The notes beneath the pieces were generated by a model that saw nothing but the letters and a program-made list of their open reading frames with translations, did no database searches and was not told where the DNA came from. Positions 25,739 through 34,864 of a DNA stretch of 64,000 nt are shown in pieces (the stretch's first letter is position 1; the number at the start of each line of letters is the position of its first letter). This DNA comes from Aldehydirespirator sp965200005. GTDB lineage: Bacteria > Actinomycetota > Acidimicrobiia > Acidimicrobiales > Aldehydirespiratoraceae. The stretch is taken from the NCBI GenBank assembly GCA_965200005.1, contig OZ241331.1, positions 1,426,001 to 1,490,000 of the forward strand, written 5' to 3'. The translations under genes were made by a program, and so were the position numbers.

Positions 25739-27150
25739 GCAAACGAGCCTGGAGCTGGACTGCCGTACTTGTCGTTGCAACTGCAGCGTTTCTATATGGC
25801 GCGGTCAACGAGGGCCCCCCACGAACGAACGCCGATCGTGCCTACCAGTTAGCCCAAGGTTTTGCCTGCCCTGTATGTGCCGGGCAGTCAGTGGCCGAGA
25901 GCGATGTCTCGGTCGCCCGTGAGATTCGCCGCCAGATAGCGGTATGGGTTGACGAGGGTCGCAGTGACAGCTACATCCGAGACCAGATCGTCGCCGTCTA
26001 CGGGGATGAGACCGACTATCTCCCGCCAGCTTCGGGTCTCTCAAGCCTCGTCTGGATCCTGCCGCTGGTAGCCGCCGGTGGCATTGGCACTGTGCTGTTC
26101 ACAATCCTTCGCGGCGTCCGCGGCGACAGCAGCGACAACGCCACCAGCAAGACTTTGGGTGAAACCAGGGCGCCGGTGGCAACGGGCGACAACTTGAGTC
26201 GCCGCAGACGTGTGGTTGTTTGGACAGCGGCAATCCTTGTATTCACAACTGCGGCGGGCGTGATCGTGGCGCGTTGCTCCGGCAGCCGGGGCGTTGCCGA
26301 CTCGGTCACAGGGGAGATCCGTTTAGGTGCCCGGGAACTGAACTTCAGGGCTCTTGAAGCTTTCAATTCGGGTGACATCGAAGAGGCCCTAGCGCTGTAT
26401 GACGAATCGCTCGCGCAGCAGCCTTCCAATGTGGAGGCTCTCACCTACCGCGGATGGCTGACCTCACGGTTTGGTGATCCTGAAGACGCCGTCGGTTACT
26501 TGGAGGACGCCATCGCTTCGGACCCCGAGTACGCCGACGCCCGCCTGTTCCGGGCCATTGTTGCTCTTGACGAAGGCGACGCTGAGCGAGCGGCAGCAGA
26601 GTTGGAGGTGTTCGACTCACTCGATCCGTCACCAACCGCCATGGCGCTGGTAGAGCAGGCACAACTACGTCAGCGGATAGTTGCTGCAGCCGGGTCTGAG
26701 GCGTTGCTGCAGGTTGAGGCGATCTACTTGGCCCCGAACCGGGTTGACTTCGATAACTCTGGCTTGACAGACGAGATGTTGGTAGCAGCTGCGGAGAACA
26801 AGGCATCACAAGGTTGTGAAGGCTGCCTGCTAAGCGCGTTGCAGATGCTTGAGTGGCTGCTGCAGGCCGAGCCAGACAATGTGGGTGCTCTGGCGGCACG
26901 GGGCTGGTTGCTGGCTCGTACCGGCGACGCCGAGTTGGTTGTGTTAGCTGTTGACTACCTAGATGAAGCCATCGAAGTTGACCCGAGTGATCCCCACGCG
27001 CTCACCTACCGGATGTTCGCTCTGATGGCCGCCGGGAGACTCGATGCTGCACGCGGCGACCTCGCCGCGTTCGATGCTCTAGCCGATCCACCCCGCGACT
27101 TGGTTGAACTAATCGAAGCTCAAGGTCTGCGGGAGGCACTGGACTCGTGA
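25735..27150 (+). CDS. ccmH: CcmH-CcmI (CycH) fusion with TPR domain
   Basis: A 471-residue fusion. The N-terminal part is a CcmH: a membrane segment, the redox motif GFACPVCAGQSVAESD, then RRQIAVWVDEGRSDSYIRDQIVAVYGDET and PPASGLSSLVWILPL. A second membrane segment (VVVWTAAILVFTTAAGVIV) leads into a long C-terminal region with tetratricopeptide-like repeats, e.g. ALYDESLAQQPSNVEALTYR and YLDEAIEVDPSDPHALTYRM. This matches CcmI/CycH, which presents apocytochrome to the CcmFH lyase. It closes the ccm operon; its stop overlaps the DUF3179 gene. Confidence 0.9.
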   Translation: MSKRAWSWTAVLVVATAAFLYGAVNEGPPRTNADRAYQLAQGFACPVCAGQSVAESDVSVAREIRRQIAVWVDEGRSDSYIRDQIVAVYGDETDYLPPASGLSSLVWILPLVAAGGIGTVLFTILRGVRGDSSDNATSKTLGETRAPVATGDNLSRRRRVVVWTAAILVFTTAAGVIVARCSGSRGVADSVTGEIRLGARELNFRALEAFNSGDIEEALALYDESLAQQPSNVEALTYRGWLTSRFGDPEDAVGYLEDAIASDPEYADARLFRAIVALDEGDAERAAAELEVFDSLDPSPTAMALVEQAQLRQRIVAAAGSEALLQVEAIYLAPNRVDFDNSGLTDEMLVAAAENKASQGCEGCLLSALQMLEWLLQAEPDNVGALAARGWLLARTGDAELVVLAVDYLDEAIEVDPSDPHALTYRMFALMAAGRLDAARGDLAAFDALADPPRDLVELIEAQGLREALDS

Positions 27151-28577
27151 CCATGTCAGCCAATTCAAGAACCGGGATGCTGACACTGCTAGCGGCGTTC
27201 GCTTTGGTGGTCGCTGTCGTTTCCTGCAGTGAGAGCTCGACGACGGAAGAAAGCACCGAGACTCCAGTTGACAGCGTCAACACGACCTCAGTAGACGACT
27301 CCATCACCACCGAAAACGACTCAGGCCAAGATGCCATGAGTTCGACGGACTCGGAAGCTTCGGATGCTGGAGCCAGCGTTGCTGTCAACGACAGTGAATC
27401 CGAGCCAGTCAGTTCGAGTTCGGTTCCAGAGGACAGTCGCCTCGGAGACGAAGACACTTCTGGGGAGTCCGTAGAACAGGCACCGACGGTCACAGACAAT
27501 GACGGAAACGTGATGTCGACTGAGCGTGAGCAGGTGCCTAGTGCGCTTCGTGATCCAGAGAACGAGTCCCATCCCGAACCGCTCTTGGATCTGTCCGAGA
27601 TTCGCGGAGTTGTTCCACCAGATGCGATTCCAGCGCTCGATGATCCCGACTTTGTGACCATCGATGAAGCCGATTGGCTTCCCGGTGTCGAGCCTGTAGT
27701 GGCGCTAGTTCTCAACAGTGATGCCAGGGCTTACCCGTTGCGATTGATGACCTGGCATGAACTCGTCAACGGCACTGTCGGGGGCATTCCTGTCACGGTG
27801 TCGTATTGCCCGTTGTGTAACTCAGCCGTGGCTTACGATCGACGTGTCGGTGAACGCATCCTTGACTTCGGCACCTCGGGAGCCTTGCTGAACTCGTCGC
27901 TTGTGATGTATGACCGGCAGACGGAGAGCCTTTGGTCGCATTACACAGGCGAAGCCATAGTCGGTCATCTCACCGGTGCTCAACTAGATCTGATCCCAGT
28001 CCAGACGGTGTCGTTTCGGACCTTCATTGACGCATTCCCTAATGGTTTGGTATTGAGTCAAGACACGGGACACTCTCGTGGTTACGGCTTCAACCCCTAC
28101 GAGTACTACGACTCAAGCGAGCGGCCGTTCCTGTTTGGTGGACCATTCGATGACCGTCTTGATCCCCTGAAAAGAGTGGTCGCAGTCCGGTTTGGGACCG
28201 ACGCTGCGGTGATCCCCTACGAGTTGCTATCCGAACAGCAAGTGGTTGAGTTTGACGTAGGCGACAGGCAACTTGTAGCTCTGCATGAACCGGGTGTGGC
28301 CAGTGCATTGGATACATCGGAGATTGCTCAAGGCGCTGATGTTGGTGCAACAGGCGTGTTTATGCGACAAGTCGATGGCAACCCGTTGCAACTAGCACCA
28401 GTTAGTGACGGCGGCTTTGTTGACACACTCACTGGCTTGACGTTTGACATCTTGGGCCGTGGCGCTGGTGGAGATGCCTCGGGCCTATCGGTGCAACTGG
28501 ACAGCGTTGAACACCTAGACACGTTCTGGTTTGCCGCCGCTGCGTTCTACCCAGATGCAACAATTGTCACCGGTTGA
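27147..28577 (+). CDS. DUF3179 domain lipoprotein
   Basis: A 476-residue exported lipoprotein: signal peptide with lipobox ALVVAVVSCSES, then about 120 residues of Ser/Thr/Asp/Glu-rich linker. The rest is a DUF3179 domain with LRLMTWHELVNGTVGGIP, VSYCPLCNSAVAYDRR, FGTSGALLNSSLVMYDRQT and LWSHYTGEAIVGHLTG. The CPLC pair resembles a metal or redox site, and the domain is often placed near heme or copper proteins. Its function is not known. It overlaps ccmH by four bases, so it is co-transcribed with the ccm operon. Confidence 0.88.
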   Translation: MTMSANSRTGMLTLLAAFALVVAVVSCSESSTTEESTETPVDSVNTTSVDDSITTENDSGQDAMSSTDSEASDAGASVAVNDSESEPVSSSSVPEDSRLGDEDTSGESVEQAPTVTDNDGNVMSTEREQVPSALRDPENESHPEPLLDLSEIRGVVPPDAIPALDDPDFVTIDEADWLPGVEPVVALVLNSDARAYPLRLMTWHELVNGTVGGIPVTVSYCPLCNSAVAYDRRVGERILDFGTSGALLNSSLVMYDRQTESLWSHYTGEAIVGHLTGAQLDLIPVQTVSFRTFIDAFPNGLVLSQDTGHSRGYGFNPYEYYDSSERPFLFGGPFDDRLDPLKRVVAVRFGTDAAVIPYELLSEQQVVEFDVGDRQLVALHEPGVASALDTSEIAQGADVGATGVFMRQVDGNPLQLAPVSDGGFVDTLTGLTFDILGRGAGGDASGLSVQLDSVEHLDTFWFAAAAFYPDATIVTG

Positions 28578-28607
28578 GCCTCGCTCCAAAAGAAGGGGAG
28601 ACCTCCT

Positions 28608-29249
28608 ATGTCTGACGTAACAATCCTCGGACCTCAAGTCGTAACAGCAGGCCCTCGGGCCTCCTCTGCCACGGACGCGCTGGACGAGAACTTCACCGTG
28701 AGTTGGACTGCTATGGCCGACGGCACCCAGCAGGATTACGAGCATCTGACTCGGATCTTCGAGAGTCACACCCACGAAACACTGGTGGGTCATCTGTTGT
28801 CAATTCTGAGCTTGCTGGAAGGGCCAACACGGGGATACCAGATCGACCGCGCTCGGCATTGTCGGCAGTCAGCCACCCGGGCGCTGCGCAACGGCGAGCC
28901 AGATGACTTTGTGGTCGCAGCCTTGCTGCACGACATAGGAGATGTGCTCGCGCCCGACAACCACAGCGCGGTGGCTGCGGCGATCCTTGCGCCCTATGTG
29001 AGCGCGGAAACCGAATGGGTAGTCCGCCATCATGGCCTGTTCCAGGGTTACTACTACTTCCATCACCTCGGCGGTGACCGGGATGCCCGTGACCGCTATC
29101 GGGAGTCGCCGCACTACGACCGTTGCGTTGACTTCTGCGCCTCCTATGACCAGAACTGCTTCGACCCGGCATATGACGACTTGCCGCTAGAGGACTTCAT
29201 GCCCCTTGTGACTGAGGTGTTCTCCCGCCAGCCCTGCTACAACGCCTGA
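28608..29249 (+). CDS. HD-domain protein, PhnZ/TmpB-like diiron oxygenase family
   Basis: A 213-residue HD-domain protein. The ligand pattern of the small HD oxygenase group is visible: His in RARHCRQSA, His-Asp in AALLHDIGDVL, His in PDNHSAVAA, His in WVVRHHGLFQ and Asp in CASYDQNCFD. This spacing is closer to PhnZ-type mixed-valence diiron oxygenases, which cleave C-P bonds of hydroxy-phosphonates, than to ordinary HD phosphohydrolases, though the latter cannot be excluded. GGGGAG precedes the ATG. The stop codon lies in an imperfect 11-bp tandem repeat. It is followed 19 bp later by a diiron desaturase-Rieske fusion, which suggests a shared oxidative pathway. Confidence 0.7.
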   Translation: MSDVTILGPQVVTAGPRASSATDALDENFTVSWTAMADGTQQDYEHLTRIFESHTHETLVGHLLSILSLLEGPTRGYQIDRARHCRQSATRALRNGEPDDFVVAALLHDIGDVLAPDNHSAVAAAILAPYVSAETEWVVRHHGLFQGYYYFHHLGGDRDARDRYRESPHYDRCVDFCASYDQNCFDPAYDDLPLEDFMPLVTEVFSRQPCYNA

Positions 29250-29268
29250 ACACGACCTGAACACAACA

Positions 29269-30726
29269 TTGACAGCAACAGCAACAGCGGCGACTAGCCG
29301 CCCCGACTTCGAGGACTCCGGAGACTGGTTCAAAGCCGATATTGACCGGCAGACCCTCATCAAGTTGAGTCAGCGCAGCGATCGGCTGGGTCTGCGACGG
29401 ATCGGTGCCTACTTCGCTTTGCTTGGCGCGCTAGGTGTGCTGTCGGTGGCACTGTGGGGCAGTTGGTGGTTCCTAGCGGCCTATGCGGTGTTCTGTTTTG
29501 TCTGGTCTTTCGCCAACGCGGTCGGTCACGAAGCCTGCCATTACACCCCGTTTGCAAGCCGCCGACTAAATGACGCAGTGCTGTATGTGACGGCTTGGAT
29601 GCTCAACATGGAACCGGTCACCGAGCGCTGGGTGCATGCACGCCATCACAGCTTCACGTCAATGGTCGACGATGACGCCGAATACCTGCTGCCTAATCCG
29701 ATCAGCCGCCGCGACTTCGCAAACCTGCTCTTCGGTACCAATCACTTCTGGAACTACAACAAAGAGTTGGTGTTGACCGCTTGCAGGCGGCCCACATCGA
29801 TGATTGTCGCTTCGGTGCCGGCGGGGCAGGGGGAAATGGGTGCTGCGGTGCGCAACGCACGGCTGTTTCTTGCTCTCTATGGGATTGTGATCGTATGGAG
29901 CGTTTCGATCTGGTCGCCGCTGCCATTCGTAATGTTGATGTTGCCTCGTGTGGTGGGTGAGCCGATGCATGGGATCGTGCGGATCCTGCAACACGGTGGG
30001 CTTGAGACAGAAGTGGCTGATCATCGGCGTACGACTCGCAGCATGTATGTGAGCAGGCCGTTCCAGTGGATCTATCTCAACATGAACTTCCACATCGAAC
30101 ATCACATGTTCCCGATGGTGCCGTTTCACGCTCTGCCTCAACTTCACAGTGAGATCAAGGATCAGTTACCCGAGCCGTCGCCTGGGATCTGGGCGGGGAT
30201 GACCGAAGTGGTGCGAGCGATGCGCCGCCAGAGGATCGATTCCAGCTACAGGATCCCCAACCGGGTGCCCCAGGGGTTGAAACGGCTGGACCCCGGAAGC
30301 AGTGTTCACTCAGTGGCGACTGCGAGCCCGCTCATTGCGACACCGGCTCGCAAGGTTGCCGCCGCAGTCGTTGATGTCTGTGCCCTGGCTGAAGTGCCGA
30401 AAGGTGACGTGATCGGTGTTGAGTGCGACGGCCAGCGTTATGCAGTCGGTCGCACGTCTGACGGCACTTTGTTTGCAGTTAGCGACACCTGCACTCACCA
30501 GAAGGCAAGGCTGTCGGAGGGCCTGTTGACCGGTTGTGAACTTGAATGCCCCATGCATCAAGGACGTTTTGATGTGCTAACTGGCGAGCCAACACGGCGA
30601 CCTGCACGACGGCCGCTGGCTACCTATCCCGTTGAAGTAGTGGAGGGCCGGGTTCAGATCCGGGCGACGGATGCGGCCAGAGAGAGATCAGCTTCAGCGG
30701 AGGTGGGGTCACCAACCGCCACCTGA
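29269..30726 (+). CDS. membrane fatty-acid-desaturase-type oxygenase fused to a Rieske domain
   Basis: A 485-residue fusion. The N-terminal 330 residues are a membrane diiron desaturase/hydroxylase with the three histidine boxes HEACH, HARHH and HIEHH and several hydrophobic segments (IGAYFALLGALGVLSVALWG and others). The C-terminal 110 residues are a Rieske [2Fe-2S] ferredoxin domain: CTHQ and CPMHQG provide the two Cys and two His ligands. The fusion probably passes electrons directly to the diiron centre. The start is TTG 29269, with no obvious ribosome binding site. The last 73 bp overlap the convergent LLM gene. The substrate is unknown; the PhnZ-like neighbour hints at hydroxylation of a small amine or phosphonate, or of a lipid. 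Confidence 0.85.
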   Translation: MTATATAATSRPDFEDSGDWFKADIDRQTLIKLSQRSDRLGLRRIGAYFALLGALGVLSVALWGSWWFLAAYAVFCFVWSFANAVGHEACHYTPFASRRLNDAVLYVTAWMLNMEPVTERWVHARHHSFTSMVDDDAEYLLPNPISRRDFANLLFGTNHFWNYNKELVLTACRRPTSMIVASVPAGQGEMGAAVRNARLFLALYGIVIVWSVSIWSPLPFVMLMLPRVVGEPMHGIVRILQHGGLETEVADHRRTTRSMYVSRPFQWIYLNMNFHIEHHMFPMVPFHALPQLHSEIKDQLPEPSPGIWAGMTEVVRAMRRQRIDSSYRIPNRVPQGLKRLDPGSSVHSVATASPLIATPARKVAAAVVDVCALAEVPKGDVIGVECDGQRYAVGRTSDGTLFAVSDTCTHQKARLSEGLLTGCELECPMHQGRFDVLTGEPTRRPARRPLATYPVEVVEGRVQIRATDAARERSASAEVGSPTAT

Positions 30727-31625
30727 AACTCATCGATTTGATGAGTTGTTGTGAGTTCCGTTAGCTCGGATTGGCACTCGCTCACAGTTCCACAGATCGT
30801 GAACGCTTCAACCCACTCGTCACGAACGAAGCTCGCGGCCGCGGCTGGCCCTTCGGCAGCGAGCCCTTCGCGAATGTTCGTTTCGGTTTGCGGGGTCAAG
30901 CCAATGCGTTGCTTTACTGCTTTGGGAGAGTCAACGAGACGGAACGTGAGCGCACCTCGGGCCGCCGCAAATGCCTCGTCGGTCGTCACGATCATTGTCA
31001 TGTAACACAGTCGCGGTGATGGTCGGCCATGCTCTGCTGCCGAGTCACGAACCGCCCCGATGTGTTCACCAAGCAACTGCTTGTGGACGAACGACATGAT
31101 GAAACCATCCGCGATCTCACCCGCGAGACGCAACACCTTAGGCCCACGCCCCGCTAGCCAGATCGGGATGTTTGGGCGACCAAATGGGAGTTGTGCCCTT
31201 ACAAATCCTCCGCCTACTCCGCTGGCATCAACGGTCTCACCCGCCCACAACGCCCGGCTCGTGGCGACAAGTTGTCGCATCGCCAGCAGTGGTGCTCGAC
31301 GTTCGATCGCGAGTGGCGTGAGCGTGAGCGCGCCACCAGCACCAATCCCTAAGGCGGCGCGCCCTGCGGAGGCTTCGTCGAGTGTGGCAACCGCGGCGGC
31401 CGTGACGCCAGGGTGGCGGGTGTAAGCGTTGGTGATGCCAGTGCCGATCTGTACCGACTGAGTAGCGGCCGCTACGGCACCAAGGGTCACCCAGCACTCT
31501 CGGGCAACTAGGCCCTCATCGGGTATCCAAACCCGCTTGCACCCGAGTTGTTCAGCGGTAACAGCGGCTTCCACGATGGCCGCGACAGGCCCCTTGGGCA
31601 TCACCATGCAGGCGAGTTCAACCAT
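30654..31625 (-). CDS. LLM-class flavin-dependent oxidoreductase
   Basis: A 323-residue luciferase-like TIM-barrel protein, probably F420-dependent like most such actinobacterial enzymes. Features: AEQLGCKRVWIPDEGLVA, LGAVAAATQSVQIGTGITN, and the flavin-pocket segment TLDEASAGRAALGIGAGGA, followed by PIWLAGRGPKVLRLAGEIADG. The substrate is not known. Its 3' end overlaps the desaturase-Rieske gene on the other strand by 73 bp. It lies 31 bp downstream of the phosphatase gene on the same strand. Confidence 0.88.
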   Translation of the reverse strand: MVELACMVMPKGPVAAIVEAAVTAEQLGCKRVWIPDEGLVARECWVTLGAVAAATQSVQIGTGITNAYTRHPGVTAAAVATLDEASAGRAALGIGAGGALTLTPLAIERRAPLLAMRQLVATSRALWAGETVDASGVGGGFVRAQLPFGRPNIPIWLAGRGPKVLRLAGEIADGFIMSFVHKQLLGEHIGAVRDSAAEHGRPSPRLCYMTMIVTTDEAFAAARGALTFRLVDSPKAVKQRIGLTPQTETNIREGLAAEGPAAAASFVRDEWVEAFTICGTVSECQSELTELTTTHQIDEFQVAVGDPTSAEADLSLAASVARI

Positions 31626-31656
31626 TACCTGACCCTAGAAGAAGGGCGGCGTGTGT

Positions 31657-32145
31657 CTAAGCAGCGCCGAATGTGCGGGGATGGCGGTATTTGCCTGAGA
31701 CGATGCGCCCGTCGTCAGCGTGTAGTTCCCAGATAGAAGCCTTCTTGCAGCGGCTGCGGTTGCCCAGGGGTACGCCGTAGCGATCAAGCAACCACAACAC
31801 ACCAGGGATCACATCCCCGTGGCTGCACAGCACCGAATCCCCTTCCTCGGACGCAAGCGAGTTAATGAAACTGAAGGCCTCAACGGGATGAGTACCTTCG
31901 GCAATCTGATCACAGTCTTGGACGGGCAGCCCGAGCATTCGTCCGAGCGGTTCCACCGTCTGGGTGCAGCGAAGATAAGGGCTTGAAAGGATCCGCTTCA
32001 CCGGTTTAGCGGCTAGTTCAACACCGATGGCTTCGGCTTGGGCAAACCCGCCCTCGTCTAGGGGACGCTGCGAATCGTCGGTTGGTCCGCCGTAACGCGA
32101 ACCCGCAAGCGCATGCCGGACCATGTGAATCATGGGCCGCGACAT
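31657..32145 (-). CDS. histidine phosphatase family protein (MSMEG_4193-like)
   Basis: A 162-residue phosphoglycerate-mutase-like protein. The catalytic motif is MVRHALAGS (R-H), with the second Arg in RILSSPYLRCTQT and the C-terminal catalytic His in VLCSHGDVIPG. ATG at 32145 (MSRPMIHMVRHAL) fits the family; longer frames add unlikely sequence. In many Actinobacteria this family sits beside DUF3090 and SCO1664-like genes; here those two lie about 22 kb away (54250-55517), so the cluster has been split. Confidence 0.85.
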   Translation of the reverse strand: MSRPMIHMVRHALAGSRYGGPTDDSQRPLDEGGFAQAEAIGVELAAKPVKRILSSPYLRCTQTVEPLGRMLGLPVQDCDQIAEGTHPVEAFSFINSLASEEGDSVLCSHGDVIPGVLWLLDRYGVPLGNRSRCKKASIWELHADDGRIVSGKYRHPRTFGAA

Positions 32146-32261
32146 TACCGCTTGAGGTTTCAGGTGGTGCCGGCAGCCAGTTCGGTCGCTAACTCGGTCA
32201 CCGGTTTGGGCTTTGTGGGTGAGGCGGGCAGCTAGTTCGCACACCTATAACGTCAGGCTTC

Positions 32262-33674
32262 GTGCGCGGCATCATCTCGGCTGCTGGCTATGTGCCGTTC
32301 CGTCGGTTGCATCGCACCGAGATCACCAGTGTGCTCGGGACAGGCGGGGGACGTGGCGCTCGGGCCGTGGCCTCCTACGACGAGGACACCACCACAATGG
32401 CCCAGGCAGCCTGTGATCTGGTACTGGGAGCCACGACACTACGTCCCGACAGTTTGTGGTTTGCGACCTGCGCTCCTGCTTACGTGGAAAAGACCAACGC
32501 AGCAGCGATACATGCAGCACTGAGGCTTGATGCTTGGGTGGATGCTCTTGACTTTGGTGGGGCGATCCGTTCTGGGATAGGTGCTCTGCGCACAGCGCTT
32601 GAGATTCCGGGCAGCACCAAGCTGGTCGTGGCATCCGATCTGCGAGACGGGCTCCCTGGCGGTGCCGATGAAGCCACTTGCGGTGACGCCGCCGCCGCCG
32701 TGCTGGTGGGCGATGAGGGCGATGAATCAATCATTGCCAGCTATCTCGGTGGTGCGAGTTCAACGCTGGAGGTCACCGAACGTTGGCGCCTCCCCGGTGG
32801 CCAGCGATCGCGTTCGTGGGAAGATCGATTTGCTCCTCACGCTTACGGTTCGCTTGTCACCGACACGTGGCACAAGGCTCTCAGCAACACGGGAGTGAAG
32901 CCCGGCAACATCGACCACCTCATAGTCACTGGTCTCAACGCACGCACCGTTGCTGCTGCTCGCAAGGCCACCGGGGTCGATCCAGCACGGATGGTTGATG
33001 ACTTGGTGGCCACCGTTGGCAACACCGCTACCGCACACCCTGCGTTGCTGCTCACCTCTGCCCTGGAGTCCGCCAACCCTGGGGACACCATTGCAGTGCT
33101 TGCCATCGCTGACGGTGTTGAGGTGATCGTGCTGCGTGCAACCGAAGCAATCAGCGAGTACCGACCTGCCGCATCCGTCGCTTCACAGATCGAAGAAGGA
33201 CGACCCATGAGCTATGGCAGGTTCCTCGCCTGGCGCAAGATGATCACAGTCGAACCACCGAACCGCCCGCCACCGGCGCGTCCCTCATCGCCAGCTGCGC
33301 TGCGACGATCCGGCTGGAAGTACGGGTTCGAAGGATCACAAGACCGTTCCAGCCGGATGGTGCATCTACCTCCCGCCCGGGTCTCAGAGATCGGTGGGGC
33401 AGCCGACGACATGGATCCCGCCGAGATGGCTGGCCGAGTCGGGACGGTGGCGAGCTTCACGATCGACCGGCTTGCCTACTCGCCGAGCCCTCCGACCGTG
33501 TTCGCCATCATCGACTTCGAGGGTGGCGGCAGGGCTGCTCTGGAGGTCACCGATGTCGACGTCTCAGATGTCGCGATCGGCATGCGAGTGGTACCAACAT
33601 TCAGGCGTCTCTACACCTCCGATGAGATCCACAACTACTTCTGGAAGGTTCGCCCCACGAGGGCTGACGCATGA
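32262..33674 (+). CDS. HMG-CoA synthase-like / DUF35 OB-fold fusion
   Basis: A 470-residue protein with two parts. Residues 1-310 are a thiolase-fold 3-hydroxy-3-methylglutaryl-CoA synthase-like domain: ISAAGYVPFRRL start, active-site Cys in LWFATCAPAYVEKTNA, and VGNTATAHPALLL. Residues 340-470 are a DUF35-type OB fold (GRVGTVASFTIDRLAYSPSP). The zinc ribbon that normally precedes the OB fold is degenerate: the region around SRMVHLPPARVSEIGG has no cysteines. GTG start with TATAACGT upstream. It overlaps the thiolase gene by four bases. Such pairs occur in actinobacterial lipid and sterol degradation; substrate not known. Confidence 0.82.
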   Translation: MRGIISAAGYVPFRRLHRTEITSVLGTGGGRGARAVASYDEDTTTMAQAACDLVLGATTLRPDSLWFATCAPAYVEKTNAAAIHAALRLDAWVDALDFGGAIRSGIGALRTALEIPGSTKLVVASDLRDGLPGGADEATCGDAAAAVLVGDEGDESIIASYLGGASSTLEVTERWRLPGGQRSRSWEDRFAPHAYGSLVTDTWHKALSNTGVKPGNIDHLIVTGLNARTVAAARKATGVDPARMVDDLVATVGNTATAHPALLLTSALESANPGDTIAVLAIADGVEVIVLRATEAISEYRPAASVASQIEEGRPMSYGRFLAWRKMITVEPPNRPPPARPSSPAALRRSGWKYGFEGSQDRSSRMVHLPPARVSEIGGAADDMDPAEMAGRVGTVASFTIDRLAYSPSPPTVFAIIDFEGGGRAALEVTDVDVSDVAIGMRVVPTFRRLYTSDEIHNYFWKVRPTRADA

Positions 33675-34864
33675 GTTCGCATGGCATCGCCGATCGTGTG
33701 GCTGTGATCGGCATGGGATGCACCCGGTTTGCTGAACATTGGGATGCTTCCCTGGATGACCTCATCATCGATGCTGCTCACAGTGCCTACCGCAGCGCCG
33801 GCATCACCCAAGATGACATCGACGCCTTCTGGTTTGGAACCTCACAATCCGCCGCATCGGGTCTAGCCATGGCAGGGCCGCTCAAGATCCATGGCAAGCC
33901 CGTGACCCGGGTTGAGAACTACTGCGCAACCGGTTCTGAAGCCCTGCGCCAGGCCTGTTACGCCGTTGCCTCAGGTGCTTATGACACTGCCATGGCGCTC
34001 GGGGCCGAGAAGGTAAAGGACGGCGGCTACCAGGGTCTCAATGGCATGCCGATCCCCACCGATGGCACCCAACGCACCCTCACGGCGGCTGCGATGTTCA
34101 GCCTGATCCTGCCAGCCTATGCCAACCGTTACGGCGTCGACCTCGACGAACTGCGCTCCGTTGTCGCTCAAATTGGCGCCAAGAACCACCGCAACGGTGC
34201 CCGCAACCCGCTAGCGCAGTTCCGCCGGGAGATCTCCGCCGAGCGGATCTGTGCGATGCCTGCGGTGGCGGGGATGTTGTCGGTGTTTGACTGCGCTGGT
34301 GTTGCTGACGGTGCTGCGGCGGCCATCGTGTGCCGGGCCGAAGATGCATCGCGGTGGTGCAACAATCCCCTCTATGTCAAGGGCCTCTCAGTGGTTACCG
34401 GCACCGGTGCTGGGACGCTTGACCCCAGCTACGACTACACGACCCTGCCCGAATGCCAGCAAGCAGCAGCTGACGCCTACGCCCAAGCTGGCATCACCGA
34501 CCCCCGAAGCCAACTGGCACTAGCAGAGGTTCACGACTGTTTCACGCCAACCGAGTTAGTGCTTATGGAAGACCTGGGCTTCTCCGAGCGTGGCCAGGCT
34601 TGGCAAGACGTGCTTGATGGCACCTTTGGTCTTGAAGGCGAGCTTCCCGTGAACACCGACGGCGGGTTGAAGTCGTTCGGTCACCCGGTCGGAGCGAGTG
34701 GTTTGCGGATGCTTTACGAAGTGTGGCTGCAACTGCGCGGCGAGGCACCTGAGAAGCGGCGGATCCCCGACACCGGCCGCAGCCTCGGGCTCACCCACAA
34801 CCTCGGCGGCTATCCCGGCGAGATAGTCAGCTTCGTCGGCATCTTCGGCTCGGAACCCGGGTGA
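33671..34864 (+). CDS. thiolase (SCP2-type acetyl-CoA acetyltransferase)
   Basis: A 397-residue thiolase of the SCP2-like group. Nucleophilic Cys in VENYCATGSEALRQ, catalytic His in LAEVHDCFTPTE, and the C-terminal motif LKSFGHPVGASGLR. Members partner with DUF35 proteins, here fused to the preceding HMG-CoA-synthase-like protein whose stop codon it overlaps. Likely cleaves a 3-ketoacyl-CoA or forms it; with the downstream CoA-transferase it suggests a fatty acid or steroid side-chain pathway. Confidence 0.88.
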   Translation: MSSHGIADRVAVIGMGCTRFAEHWDASLDDLIIDAAHSAYRSAGITQDDIDAFWFGTSQSAASGLAMAGPLKIHGKPVTRVENYCATGSEALRQACYAVASGAYDTAMALGAEKVKDGGYQGLNGMPIPTDGTQRTLTAAAMFSLILPAYANRYGVDLDELRSVVAQIGAKNHRNGARNPLAQFRREISAERICAMPAVAGMLSVFDCAGVADGAAAAIVCRAEDASRWCNNPLYVKGLSVVTGTGAGTLDPSYDYTTLPECQQAAADAYAQAGITDPRSQLALAEVHDCFTPTELVLMEDLGFSERGQAWQDVLDGTFGLEGELPVNTDGGLKSFGHPVGASGLRMLYEVWLQLRGEAPEKRRIPDTGRSLGLTHNLGGYPGEIVSFVGIFGSEPG

